Shown: positions 46,877 through 58,965 of the stretch, one piece after another | How positions within the stretch are numbered: position 1 is the first letter of the stretch | Layout of the letters: every line of letters starts with the position of its first letter | Assembly: GCA_026874595.1 (NCBI GenBank) | Contig: CM049307.1 | Span: 33,958,862 to 34,022,861 of the forward strand | Length of the DNA: 64,000 nucleotides | Direction of reading: 5' to 3' | Origin: Sipunculus nudus | Lineage: Eukaryota > Annelida > Sipuncula > Golfingiida > Sipunculidae | Notes under the pieces: model-generated | Seen by the model: only the letters and a program-made list of their open reading frames with translations | Told to the model about the DNA's origin: nothing | Databases searched by the model: none | Position numbers and translations under genes: made by a program

Positions 46877-48476
46877 CCTAGATCTGCTATCCAGCAACCA
46901 TCTACCAACACCATTGGACGTGGACAAGCTAGATAAGCTACTCCTGGACTATAATTATGATTCTGGTCTCCGCCAAAAAGTTATTGAGGGTTTTCGTTTT
47001 GGCTTTTCTATAGGAAGTGTCAACACACCAGAAAGTGACAGTAATATTAATCACCTATCTGCTGTGGTAAATTCATCTGTTGCTGATTGTAAATTATCAA
47101 AAGAATTAGCGTCGGGTCGCATAGCGGGTCCATTTCATGAAACCCCCTTTTCTAAATTTGTGTGTTCTCCACTTGGAGTTGTTCCCAAAAAACAAGAAGG
47201 CCAATTCAGGCTAATTCATAATTTGTCATTTCCACATGATAATTCTGTAAATGCTACTATACCTCGCGAGCAGGCCGTAGTTTCTTACGCTACAGTGGAT
47301 GATGCCATTAGCCTCTTAAAACCCCTGGGCCCGTTAGCTTTTTTAGCAAAAACTGACATTGAATCTGCTTTTCGTCTCCTTCCGATCTCACCTAATGATT
47401 ACCACCTTTTAGGTTTCAAATGGCATGACCAATTTTACTTTGACAGATGTTTACCTATGGGTTGTTCATCTTCCTGTCAATTATTTGAAATGTTCAGTAC
47501 TTCTCTTGAATTTGCCGCTCATAAAATAGTCCATTCAGATAGAATTATTCATGTGCTAGATGATTTTTTGTTTATTGGTGAATCTGCAGAGGTATGTAAT
47601 AATATGTTGCAGAGTTTTTTATCAATGTGTGCAGATATCAAGGTTCCTATTGCTCACCAAAAAACTGAAGGTCCTAGTCAATTCTTGACATTTTTAGGCG
47701 TTGAATTTGATATTGTTCAACAGTGTTCTAGGTTACCCCTGGAAAAATTAGTGAAGGCCAGGGTACAAATCCAATTCTTATTAGGGAAAGAGAAAGTTAC
47801 GTTAAGGCAACTCCAATCGGTTATTGGCTTCCTCAATTTTGCATGTTCTGTTATCATTCCAGGAAGAGCTTTCCTTCGGCGCTTGGTGGACCGTACTTGT
47901 GGTATCTGGAAGCTGCATCATCATGTTCGCCTCACAAAAGTAATCAAATTAGACCTGGTTTTGTGGCTCAGTTTCTTAGAAAATTTTAATGGCAAATCAT
48001 TTTTCTTGGATGACATGTGGCTTTCTAATGCAAATCTTCAGCTATTTACAGATGCTTCACAAGGCATAGGTTATGGGGCTATTTTTCAAAATAATTGGTT
48101 TGCTGGGTCTTGGCCAGCCAGTTGGCGCAACTTTAACATTGTCACACTAAAACTCTATCCAATTGTGATAGCCCTGGAAATTTGGGGTTCTAAACTGTCA
48201 AACAAACATATCCGCTTAATGTGTGACAATCAAGCTCTTGTTTTTATTATCAATAAGCAGTAAACACCTCATAAGCCGACCATGCAGTTGGTTAGACGCC
48301 TTGTGATCGCAGCGATGAAATTTAATATTCATTTCAGGGCTGAACATCTTGCTGGTGTTTCAAACGGCATAGCTGATTCTCTTTCTCGCTTGCAGATGGT
48401 GCATTTCAGAGAGCTGGCTCCCATGGCGGATCCTCAGGCAACAACAATTCCACCTGTGCCGAGTACACTTCCTTGA
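46506..48476 (+). pseudogene. pol: Retrotransposon reverse transcriptase-RNase H, one in-frame stop
   Basis: The frame is open from 46506, but recognisable polymerase sequence starts near 46870. RT signatures: SPLGVVPKKQEGQFRLIHNL, KTDIESAFRLLPI, LPMGCSSSCQLFEMF and the catalytic HVLDDFLFIG (about residue 350), followed by FLGVEFD. RNase H follows with LFTDAS, an ALE helix, CDNQA and, after the stop, GIADSLSR, so all four acidic positions can be seen. A TAA at 48261-48263 interrupts the RNase H domain in frame, in the NKQ segment; the same frame resumes at once and ends at TGA 48474-48476. Apart from that stop the gene looks well preserved. Confidence 0.88.
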
Positions 48477-49383
48477 TGGCTGCTGGCCAGCACCTTATTT
48501 GTTGTAGTTTGTCTACTCAAACAAAGAGAAATTATCAGGGTGTGTGGGATATACTTCATGCTTTCTGTGCACGTCAAGGTCACTCGGAATGGGCAGCTCT
48601 CCCTGTTTCCAGTTTTACTATATTCCTTTTTTTAGTGAGTGTTTTCTCTCTGGGCTTTCGGGCAGTTCTCTTGCAGCTATGGCATCTGCCTTATCATGGC
48701 CGCACAAAGTTGCCAACTTACCTGACCCTACCAATACCGAAGCTATTCGGCGTCTATTCTTGGGCGCAAGGAAATTATCTAAGCAGGCTGACATCCGTCT
48801 TCCCATTTCCCGTAACATACTTCACTGTTTGGCCGGTGCCCTTTGCTTTACGACTCATTCTGCTTACCGACGGGGTCTTTTCAAAGCTCTGTACTTGTGT
48901 TGTTTTCATGGATTTTTCTGCGTTGGCGAGTTGATTCCCCGATGCAAAGCAGATTGGGTCAAAGTGGTACAGTGGTCTGATGTGTCTGTTATCAGCCAGT
49001 CGCAAAAGGCTACATTAACTCTGAAATACTCAATAAACAATTACACTGGGCAAATTCAGCTTGTGGTTTTACATGTGCAAAATCCACCTTACTGCCCAGT
49101 CCAATGTCTCTCAAAATTTTTGGTGTTGCAAGGTAGTGTTTCAGGACCATTGTTTAGTGGGCCTGATGGTATACCCATCTCCAGAGCCACTTTCAATGCA
49201 CAGCTTGCAGGTGATCTCAAGTTTTGTAGTTTAGATTATAACAAATTTAAAGGTCACAGCTTCCGAATAGGTGCTGCAACTGAGGCAGCCGCAGCAGGGA
49301 AAACTGATGCCCAAATCTGACACCTAGGAAGATGGAATTCCAACACATTTCAAAAGTATATAAGACTTCACTTGTCGCAATAA
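48476..49383 (+). pseudogene. Tyrosine recombinase of the retrotransposon, broken
   Basis: It replaces integrase in this class. The ATG at 48476 overlaps the pol stop (TGATG). The N-terminal core-binding part reads in one frame (STQTKRNYQGVWDIL). A shift near 48630-48660 moves to the frame carrying the catalytic domain (48660-49317). The H-x-x-R box, GHSFRIGAAT, is present. The box I position where the family normally has Arg (LR-x-GEL) reads FFCVGEL. A TGA at 49318 precedes HLGRWNSNTF and the Tyr-bearing QKYIR, which are still in frame, and the frame closes at TAA 49381. Both the Cys (TGC) and the TGA are one C-to-T change from Arg CGN codons, a pattern expected of CpG decay. The enzyme should be inactive. 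Confidence 0.82.
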
Positions 49384-49419
49384 TGGTTTAGTACAAATGC
49401 CTCTTTAGTTGTTCTTCAG

Positions 49420-49905
49420 GTTGACCAAAGTAATGGTACAATATCCCAATTGGGCATTTGTATTGTTGGTTCCCTTTGTGTTCTTCTCAATTATATATGT
49501 TTATACCATTATCACTTTGATTTTTCTAGGTCGAACTAAGTAATAGTACAATATCCCATGTGGGCATTTGTATTGCTGCTTCTAATTGTGTACATCTTAT
49601 TTTATATACCAATTTCATGGTTGATCATGTTATAGTACAATATTCCAAGCGGGCATTTGAATCCTTGCTTCCAACTGTTAGCTATTTTATATCATCTCAA
49701 TTCTATATATTGTATACCATTTTCGCTTAGAATTTTTTCAGGTTGAGCAAGTGATAATAAAATATCCCAAGTGGGCACTTGTATTTTTGCTTCTGATTGT
49801 TAGCTTATTTCATAACATCTCAATTCTATATATTGTTTACAATTTTCACTTAAAATTTCTAGGTTGAGCATCTGATATCCCAAGTGGGCATTTGTATTTC
49901 TGCTT
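49420..49905 (+). repeat. About 90-120-bp tandem repeat downstream of the recombinase
   Basis: TACAATATCCCAAGTGGGCA and variants recur at 49437, 49547, 49636, 49758 and about 49871, each followed by TTTGTATTNNTGCTTC and an AT-rich stretch. Fainter relatives (CCCAAGTGGG near 50170) continue downstream. It is non-coding and part of the retrotransposon 3' region. Confidence 0.85.
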
Positions 49906-50500
49906 CCAAGAGATATTTGGATGCTAATAGCTAGTGTATATTTATACTCTTACTATATCTGGAGCATTGCCGAGTAACTCATGTGAGCATCTTGTGCTTT
50001 GCTATATAATATTCTGTATCTGAGTGTTTATTTACCTGTTATACAAAGATATCTTTGTATGTTATATACATTTGCTTGATATATTTTGAGTAGGAATTAA
50101 TCTCAAGTGTGTACCATAATAAGATTTTGTCAGTTATGGCTCCTATTTTGCCTTATGTCAAGTAGTGATCCCAAGTGGGTAGCCGCTGCATTAACTGCTA
50201 ATTTGTATATACATATATACTCATAATTATAGAGGTTAGGATTAGACTAGTTGTGATCTCGAGTGAGTTCAACTGTGTATATATTTAGTCATACCGATTC
50301 TGTTTTCAATTATTTGATCTAGTCTGTAGCATTGCTTTTCATTGTACACAATACAGCAAATTTTGCTTATTTAGGCACGTTCTCAATTCCGTTTAGTATT
50401 TTCCTCATTTATGTATGTTGATTAATTTTGGTTTCACAGGTTTCCCAACTTATTGCTGGTGGCACCCTGCCCTTCTTTCTCCCCGTCTCCTCTGGTGCTT

Positions 50501-50551
50501 GGTGGGGGGCTGCTTACTGCGTTCAGCAGCCTGTGGCGATTCGGCCCCACC
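50501..50551 (+). other. Strong two-part hairpin near the retrotransposon 3' end
   Basis: GGTGGGG (50501-50507) pairs with CCCCACC (50545-50551), and GGCTGCT (50508-50514) pairs with AGCAGCC (50525-50531). Only a 10-base loop separates the inner arms. Confidence 0.65.
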
Positions 50552-50574
50552 ATGCATTTATTATTGTCATTCAT

Positions 50575-50636
50575 AATCAACAGAGGGAAATTTAGTCATT
50601 GATTAACCCTCTGTTCTTTGATTGTAATTTAATAAA
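50575..50636 (+). promoter_or_regulatory. Retrotransposon 3' hairpin and poly(A) signal
   Basis: AACAGAGGG (from 50579) pairs with CCCTCTGTT (50607-50615). AATAAA follows at 50631-50636, about 80 bases before the right junction. Confidence 0.55.
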
Positions 50637-50715
50637 ATTAATTAACTGGCCCCACATGGCCCTTTACAACAATCTTCATTTTCTGTCTTTTGTGCAGGAG
50701 CATAGTGAGTGAGCA

Positions 50716-50870
50716 TAAATAGAGAAAAAAATGCATAAAATTGGAAAATATAGAGGTGGCACTACCAGTCTGCAGGAACTGATGAAATACTTCATGATCA
50801 ATATGCATGCAAAGAATCATGGTGATCAATGCTTTAGTTATTCAGATACTGGAGCTTTTGTGTCAAATTT
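50716..50870 (-). repeat. A-family element, right part of the copy split by the retrotransposon
   Basis: It resumes the A core (AGAGAAAAAAATGCATAAAA, decayed palindrome GGTGGCACTACC near 50756) and runs into a B-family T2 end. Confidence 0.7.
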
Positions 50871-51440
50871 TTAGCGAACCTGTGAGCTTATGCAATGGTG
50901 TGGCATTGTCTGTCGTCTGAGCATTAACCCATACTTTCTCTAAAATGGCAGAAACTAGAATCATCAAATTTTTTATGCAAATAATTAAACACCTAAAAAA
51001 AATCTTTTCTAAAACTGTTCAAACAAATTGTCCAATAGTTCATAGAAATGATTCCTGGAACAATCTCCCTTAAATTTATACAAATGGTTCAAGATTGGGG
51101 ATTTTTGGCCAAGTTACAGAATTTGAACTTAGTAATCTGTTGTAAAAATGATAATAAAATTACAATCTCAGAAATGGCTGGAGCTTTCATCACCAAACTT
51201 GATGCCAATGTTGGTCACATGAATCATACCTGATATTTAGGTATTGGTGGTTCCACCTGCACTGACCTTTTCTGTACTGGGGTAATCGGTTATCAGTACA
51301 TTAACCCAAAATATCTCACGAACAGCAGGAGCTAGCATCCCAAAATTTTACACAAAAATCAGTCACATATCAAATGTTGTGGGATACATTTTTTTTTGTT
51401 GGCACCTGCATCATTTTACATTTTACAAGGAAAAAGTTTA
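50871..51440 (+). repeat. B-family left-end fragment
   Basis: The T2 end (TTAGCGAACCTGTGAGCTTA) is at 50871, followed by about 1.5 B core units with a decayed palindrome (GGTGGTTCCACC near 51246). An R1 end in reverse orientation cuts it off. Confidence 0.65.
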
Positions 51441-53955
51441 AACAAGTGACTAATGGGTCATGACGCTCAGCTGACTGGGAAGAGATTCGCAAAAGGAAAT
51501 TTTTTCATCTGAATAGTAGTATATAGCCATTCAGCTAAGCATCAAACAGATTTACCAACAGGCCAAGATTGTGTCTGTATTTATATATCTAAAAAATAGA
51601 GAAAAAAGGCGTTAACTTTAAAAAAAAATTCAGGTGGCTCCATCAGCCTGCAGAAACTAATAAAAACACTTAATGGTTAATATCCATGCAAAGCATCATG
51701 GTAATCTCTGCATTAGTTGTTCAGATACTTCAGCTTTTGTATCAAATTTTTCCATTATTCTGAGGGATACTTCAGAGTCCTATAGCTTGAAGGATATAGG
51801 TAACAGAGAACTAATTTCAGGTTTCCACAGACACTTTTCATGGGCCTCCTTGTATGACAAGAATGAAGATTCTAGGTCCAGTTGTTACAATTTGTGCCCT
51901 GTTAACAGATGTTCACATTTTTAAAGGTCTCAAAAATAGAGAAAAAAATTCGTAAAAAATAAAAAAATACAGGTGGCGCCACCAGACTGCAGGAACTGAT
52001 TGAACATCTCATGATCAATATGTATGCTAAAAATCATGACCATCAGTGATTTAGTTAATGAGATATTGAAGTTTTTGTATGAAATTGTCCATTATTCTGA
52101 GGGATACTTCTGAGTCCTATAGCTTGAAGGATATGGGAAACAGAAACCTAATTTCAGGTGTCCACAGACAGTTTTCATGGGCCTCCTTGCATGACAAGAA
52201 GGAAGATTCTAGGTCCAGTTGTTACAATTTGTACCCTGTTGACAGATAACCACATCTTTAAAGGTCTCAAAAATAGAGAAAAAAATTCGTAAAAATTTGA
52301 AAAAAAAAAATAGAAGTGGCGCACCCAGTCTGCAGAAACTGATGGAACACCTCATGATCAATATGTCTGCGAAAAATCATGGTCTCTGGATTAGTTGTTC
52401 AGATACTTCAGCTTTTGTATCAAATTTTCCATTATTCTGAGGGATACTTCGGAGTCCTATAGCTTGAAGGATATGGGAAACAGAAACCTAATTTCAGGTG
52501 TCCACAGACACTTTTCATGGGCCTCCTTGCATGACAAGAAGGAAGATTCTAGGTCCAGTTGTTACAATTTGTACCCTGTCGACAGATAACCACATCTTTA
52601 AAGGTCTCAAAAATAGAGAAAAAAATTTGAAAAAAAAAAAAAAAAAAACAGAACCGGCGCACCCAGTCTGCAGAAACTGATGGAACACCTCATGATCAAT
52701 ATGTATGCCAAAATCATGACCATCAGTGTTGTAGTTATTGAGATACTGTAGTTTTTGTATAAAAAATTTCCATTATTCTTGGGGGTATTTTGAAGATTCT
52801 AGGTCCAGTTGCTATGATTTGTGCCCTGTTAACAGAAGTTCATATCTTTAAAGGTCTCAAAAATAGAGAAAAAAATTTGTAAAAAAACCCTGAACGAATA
52901 CAGGTGGTGCCACCAATCTGCAGAAACTGATAAAAACACTCTATGATCAATATCCATGCAAACAATTATGGTGATCTCTGCATTAGTTTTTCAGACCATC
53001 ATGACCATCAGTGTTGTAGTTATTGAGATGTTGCAGTTTTTTTGTATCAAATTTTCCATTATTCTTGGGGGTAATTGGGAGCCCCACAGCTCAAAGGATA
53101 TGGGTAACAGAGACCTTATTTCAGGTTTACAAAGAGACTTTTTATAGGTCTCTCACTGTGTCAAGAATGAAGATTTTAGGTCCATTCTTTACGATTTGTG
53201 CCCTGTTAACAGATGTTCACATTTTTAAAGGTCTCAAAAATAGAGAAAAAAATTCGTAAAAAATAAAAAATACAGGTGGCGCCAACAGTCTGCAGGAACT
53301 GATGGAACACCTCTTGATCTATATGTATGCCAAAAATCATGACCATCAGTGTTGTAGTTAATGAGATATTGAACTTTTTGAATGAAATTTTTGACTATTC
53401 TGGGGTGTACTTTAGGGCCCCATAGCTCAAAGGATATGGGTAACAGAGACCTAATTTCTGGCTTCCATGGAGACATTTTATAGGTCTCTCAGTGTCTCAA
53501 GAATGAAGATTCTAGGTCCAGTCTTTACAATTTGTGCCCTGTTAACAGATGTTCACATTTTTAAAGGTTTCAAAAATAGAGAAAAAAATTCGTAAAAATA
53601 AAAAAATTCAGGTGGCGCCACAAGTCTGCAGGAACTGATGCAACATATTATGATCAATATGTATGCCAAAAAACATGACCATCAGTGATGTAGTTAATGA
53701 GATATTGAAATTTTTGTTTGAAATTTTTTACTATTCTGGGGGGTACTTTGGGTCCCCATAGCTCAAAGGATATGGGTAACAGAGACCTAATTTCCGGTTT
53801 CCAAGGAGATTTTTCATGGACCTCTCAGAATGTCAAGTAACAAGATTCTAGGTCCAGCTGTTACAATTTGTGCCTGGTAAACAGACAAACACACGGACAA
53901 CGGACAAAGGGTGATCTCTATAGCTCAGATGACGTACAGTCAGCTGAGCTAAAAA
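51441..53955 (-). mobile_element. A-family element (R1...T1, reverse orientation)
   Basis: The R1 end is at 51441-51480 (ACTAATGGGTCATGACGCTC). A short B-like stretch follows, then A cores with palindromes or variants at about 51635, 51972, 52315, 52653, 52904, 53275 and 53611, and the T1 hairpin at 53922-53950 preceded by an ACGGACAACGGAC tract. Units at about 52090-52300 and 52430-52640 are near-identical to each other. It is non-coding. Confidence 0.75.
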
Positions 53956-56626
53956 CCTTGAAAATCTTCTTCTCCGAAATCATTGAGCCAATTTGTTCAA
54001 TATTTCACATAAATGATCCCAGGGATAAGTGCTCTAAAGTTTGTTCGATTGGTTCCAGTTTGGCTAATTTTGGCCAAGTTACAGGAATTTGAATTTAGCC
54101 ATTTGGCCAAACTAATATATGAATCCCAGAAACGATAGGAGCTAGAAGTTTTGTGCAAATGTTGCAACATGACTCATGTTTAAAATTGAGGTTTTGTGGT
54201 GCCATCTTCATAGACCTGTTTATTTCATGGACAAAAACCTTGAAATTTTAGCCTCTTTCAACTTAAAAGTGTTTCATGATGAAACAGGAAGCTGAATGGT
54301 TTTAGTTTTCACAAAAATTTTATATCCATTTATATTTAGATCTATCATTGTATAAGAATAGATTGGGTTCTTTGATATTTGGTAGGTTCAAAGAAAGCTG
54401 AAGTAACTCTTGTAGCCATTAGTAAGTCTTTATCAAATTTTCTTTTGTAACATTGCACAAAAATGATTCTTAGGTGGCCTTTGTTCAAGTTTACTTGAAT
54501 GATTTTTTGGCAGAATTATTGGACATTTAACATTGAAAGGACTGCATCTTTTATTATTCTAAACATTTTGATAAAAAGTCATATATGTCAGCTTGAAAAA
54601 AAAAAGCATTTTAGCCAAGGTCTTTCAGTATGTGTAAAGACAGCCCAAGAATGTGTCTTTATCTGTAAATAGCTTGGCTGATTGCCAACTGTTTCAGATT
54701 TGGCAACAGGCCAAAGGTAAGTCAGGGTCTATTTATAGCTTTGGCAGACTGTAAACTGTATCATATTGTGCAACAGGTCAAGAGTTCACTCAGTGTAGCC
54801 AGATATAGGTCAAGAGTTCACTCAGTGCAGCCAGGTACAGGTCAAGAGTTCAATGAGTGCACACTGAGTTTGCCAGGGGTCATAAGGTCAGTTCAGCTTT
54901 AATTCTTCAAGGTTGCATGTGATCACCTCAAGGGTGCAATGCCCCCAAGGCTGCATGTGATCACCTTAGGGTATCATGCCCTCAAGGCTGCATGTGGACA
55001 CCTCATGAATGCCTGCAGCCCTGAAAACTGTCAGGGCTCTTAAGTTCAGTTTAGTTTCTCCTTGCTGGGCTCAAGGTATTGGTCTGAAATATGGCATGTT
55101 CATCCATCTTGCATAGTTTTCTAATAAACCAGACAGGTGGCACCACTTACTTTTCCGTTTTTCCTAGAATAAATTAATGCCCTTTTATAAGGAGTGATTC
55201 AAAGTATTGGCCTGAAATTGTGCATATCTATAGATCTTGGAATCCTCCATCTAGTACCCAAGACTGGTGGCACCATCTGCAATCATTTTCCAGTGACGTC
55301 CATCCGTAGATGTGCTTGGGTATAAATTGCTCATATCTCAGGAGTGGGTCAAGGTATTGGTCTGAATTTTGGCATGTTTATCCAACTTGAAAAGTTGTCA
55401 CATACACCAGACAGGTGGCAGCACCAATCTTCCGGTTTATGTAGAATAAATTAATGCCCTTTTCTCAGGAGTGATTTGCATTATTGGCATGAATTTGTGT
55501 ATATCCATAGATCTTGGACTCCTCAAAATTTTGATATTTAATATTTTTATATATTTAAGACTGGTGGTGCCATTTGCAATTGTTTTCACATGGCGTCCAT
55601 CCATACATGCTTTGGGTGATAACTGCTCATATCTAAGGAGTGGGTCATGGTACTGGTCTGAAATTTGGCATGTCAATCTTTCTTCTTGAGTTTCTAGAAA
55701 CCAGACCGGTGGCAGCAGATGTTTTTGTTTAATAAATTAATGCCCTTTACTCATATAGCTGACTATATTCAGCAGTGGTGTGAAATACCACTCAATCCAT
55801 CCGTCACTTCACCTGTAGCACTCTGACTTCAGCAGGGACATGTTGCTTGTTGACTACCAGTTTTCTAGCTAATTCATGCATCTGTGCACATAGCCTCACA
55901 GTGGTTTGAAGTATCTGCCTGAAATTTTTCATGTACACATATCTTTGATGGCTTTCTTGTACACAAGACTGGTGGTGCCACTTACAATCATTTTGTGTTG
56001 TGTGCATCAATGAAATATTTCAGCAATAACTTTTTTTGTAATTGGTGCATGCACTTGGGTTCAAAATGTTCAGTGCTTAAATAGCATATATACATGTCAC
56101 ACATGTACTTGAAAAGTAACGGTCCAGCATGGAAGCATTATACCTGATGTATACTGTGGTTGGCTTCATATTCGCCAGGCTGAAATTTCGCGATTTCTCC
56201 ATTTATAATGTTATCCGAGGGTTTCATTTTCGCGATCTCACCAGAACATATATCAAATATTTGGTAAATCCATTCCTGTGTGTATTATAAATGAGAATAA
56301 GTCATGAGTTTGTGATATTCTTCTCATATAACGATGGACCCAAACACACAGCACAAGTAGTTTAGTTCAAATTTAAGGGAGCGTTTCCCCCTGTACCTGC
56401 ATGGATGTAACTTATTATAAAATTTCTCACTGTTCTAACCAATTCCCATACAAGTATTGGCTACACTAAATAAGAAGAACATACTCAATAGGCCAATTAT
56501 TCCCGAGGGAATTATTTTCGCAATTATTTCCCATTCGCGAATATCGCGAAATTAAAACCCCCGCGAACAAAAAGGCAACCACAGTATCCCATTGCACAGG
56601 TTCACATTAGGCCTGTTGGCCTTGTT
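53956..56626 (+). repeat. B-family array ending in R2, with R3-like segment and a nested element
   Basis: B core sequence starts directly after a T1 end. It includes the 33-bp CAGTGCAGCCAGGTACAGGT short repeats near 54780-54870, 22-bp type units near 54920-55010, an R3-like segment ending CTAG at 55868, and the R2 end at 56591-56626. A TIR element interrupts it at 56154-56584. Confidence 0.65.
56154..56584. mobile_element. TA-flanked inverted-repeat element, 431 bp
   Basis: The ends are CTGTGGTTGGCTTC and, inverted, GGCAACCACAG, with TA on both outer sides (56152-56153 and 56585-56586). Sub-terminal TTCGCGATATTCGCG type sequence follows. The B copies at 3091-3110 and 15668-15690 read across the site without it (GTATCCCATTGCACAGG). 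TA duplication suggests a Tc1/mariner-type mobiliser. There is no transposase. Confidence 0.8.
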
Positions 56627-56862
56627 AATTATTCTGGGGGGTACTGAGAAGCCCCATAGCACAGATGATATGGGTTACAAAGACCTAATTTCAGGTTTCC
56701 AAGGGATTTTTTAATGGACCTCCCTGGATATTAAGTTAGAAGACTCAAGGTCCTACAATTTGTGCCCTGTTCAGGGACAGATGGACAGATAGATGGATGG
56801 ACAATGGACAAAGAGTGATTGCTATAGCTAAGATGACTTTCAGTCAGCTGAGCTAAAAATGA
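56627..56862 (-). repeat. A-family fragment with T1 end
   Basis: Half an A core (ATTATTCTGGGGGGTACT) leads to a T1 hairpin at 56826-56854, starting exactly after the R2 end of the preceding B array. Confidence 0.65.
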
Positions 56863-56963
56863 AGAAGGCTTTTTATTTTATTTTTACCATGACAATAGTG
56901 TATATAAATTATTTCTCAATCACTGGCATAGAAAGACAAGTAATGATAAAAATATGAAATAAT

Positions 56964-58965
56964 AACAAGGCCTACAGGCCTAATGTGAACCTGTGCAACA
57001 AGATTACACCAGGTATAATGCTTCAATGCCGGACCATTACTTTTCAAGAACATGTGTAGCATGTATATGAACAATGCAAGTACTAAACACTAAATGGACG
57101 CTGTGCAAAAATGGTGGTAGGTGGCACCACCAATTTTTGTGTATGATTAAGAGCTATGTGAGATCTATACACAGGCAAAATTTCAGGGGGATATGTCCAA
57201 CCAGTCATGAGATATAAGCCTGAATGTCTGCAGCGTATACATAAATGTAGGTGAAGCCACCTGCCACAAAATCCAGAAAGCTATCCAAGATGTATAAACC
57301 TGCAAAATTTTAGGCAGATATGTCAAACCACTGTCGAGATATGAGTGATTTTATCCCAAGGCAAACAAACAGATGGATGCTGTGCAAATATCATTTCAGG
57401 TGGCGCTACCAGTTTTGCGTATGATCAAGAGCTATGTGAGGTCTATAAACATGCAAAATTTTTGCCAAATCAGTCAAATGGTTCCTGAGATATGAGCTTG
57501 GATGTCTGCAGCGTAAATTTGGATGTAGTTGGCGCAACCTTTCATAAAATCATGAAAGCTGTCAAGGATGTATAAACCTGCAAAACTTCAGGTGGATAAG
57601 TCAAACCCAGCTGAGATAGGAGTGATTTTATCCCAAGGCAGATGAACAGATGGACGCTGTGCAAAAATGGTTGCAGGTGGCACCACCAGGTTTGCATATG
57701 ATAAAGAGCTATGGGAGATCTATACACATGCAAAATTTTGGCCCAACTGGTCAAACGGTTCCTGAGATGTGAGCTTGGATGTCTGCAGCTTAGACGTGAA
57801 GGTAGGTGGTGCCACCTGTAATAAAATCAAGAAGTCTGTCCATGATGTATACACATGCAAAATTTCAGGTGGATAAGTCCAACCAATGCAGAGATATCAG
57901 TGTTTTTATCCAAAGGCAGATAAACAGACAGACGTTGTGCAAAAATGGGGGCAGGTGGCACCACCAATTTTGTGTATGAATAAGAGACACGTGAGATCTA
58001 TACATATGCACAATTTCAGGGGGATATGTCAAATCAGTCCTGAGATATAAGCCTGAATGTCTGCAGCATATACATAAATGTAGGTGGCGCCACCTGCCAA
58101 AAAATCCACAAAGCTATCCAAGATGGAATCATGCAAAATTTTAGGCAGATAAGTCAAACCACTACAGAGATATGAGTGATTTTAGCCCACGGCAGACAAA
58201 CAGACGGACGCTGTGCAAAATGGTGGCAGGTGGCAACACCAATTTTGTGTATGATTAAGAGCTATGTGAGATCTATACACATGCAAAATTCCAGGGGTAT
58301 ACTTCAAACCAGTCCTGAGATATAAGCCTGAATGTCTGTAGCATATACATTAATGTAGGTGGCGCCACCTGCCACAAAATCCAGAAAGCTATCCAAGAGC
58401 TATAAACCTGCAAATTTTAGGCAGATATGTCAAACCACTGCCGAGATATGAGTGATTTCTGGATGTCTGCAGCTAAAATGTGAATGTAGGTGGCACCAAA
58501 GGTCATAAAATCAAGAAAGCTGTCCAGGATGTATACACATGCAAAATTTCAGATGGATAAGTCCAACCAATGCAGAGATATGAGTGTTTTTATCCCAAGG
58601 CAGATGAACAGATGGACCCTGTGCAAAAATGGTTTCAGGTGGCGCCACCATTTTTAGTGTATGTTATAAAGCTCTCCAAGGGCTACATTTGTGAAAAATC
58701 TTTAGCCTTATCGGTCAAACGGTTCCCGAGATATGTGGGTTTATATGTTGAAACAGACGCACAAATGGACGCTCGGCAGAAAGGAAAGGTCAGAGGTCAA
58801 CCAAAAATGAGGGCGCAGCAGTTCACATGTGACTGATCATAATTCCGAATTTTAAAAAATTTTGCCAAGTGGTTATGGAGGAGTTCTCCAGAAACCTATG
58901 CAGCCATGGCGGTAGCGTTGGCGTCAGACTGAAAACATAGTATCCGTATATTTGGCGGATACAAT
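56964..58965 (-). mobile_element. C-core element with an R2 right end (hybrid), reverse orientation
   Basis: On the reverse strand the T3 hairpin is at 58962-58940 (GTATCCGCC...GGATAC). Twelve half-units follow with palindromes or variants at 58638, 58489, 58358, 58230, 58083, 57953, 57806, 57677, 57531, 57399, 57252 and 57124 (alternating about 130 and 147 bp). The element then ends with the B-type R2 terminus at 56997-56964 instead of the C-type R3. It is non-coding. Confidence 0.7.

Larger units (their letters stand above)
44379..50715 (+). mobile_element. DIRS/Ngaro-type tyrosine-recombinase retrotransposon, about 6.3 kb, degenerate
   Basis: Gene order is gag, reverse transcriptase-RNase H, tyrosine recombinase, with no methyltransferase domain and no integrase. 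That order fits Ngaro-like better than classical DIRS1 elements. The boundaries come from the interrupted A-family repeat and are accurate to a few bases. No target-site duplication is apparent, as expected for this class. The termini share short inverted pieces (GTAAAGGGC near 44396 with GCCCTTTAC near 50659; TGTGGGG with CCCCACA), which is weak evidence for inverted ends. A TATA box, internal tandem repeats on both flanks of the genes, two 3' hairpins and an AATAAA are present. Frameshifts in gag and recombinase and two in-frame stops make it inactive. Confidence 0.85.

Noticed and set aside
48476-50715. Methyltransferase or hydrolase gene in the retrotransposon
   Set aside because: After the recombinase only short frames and tandem repeats remain.
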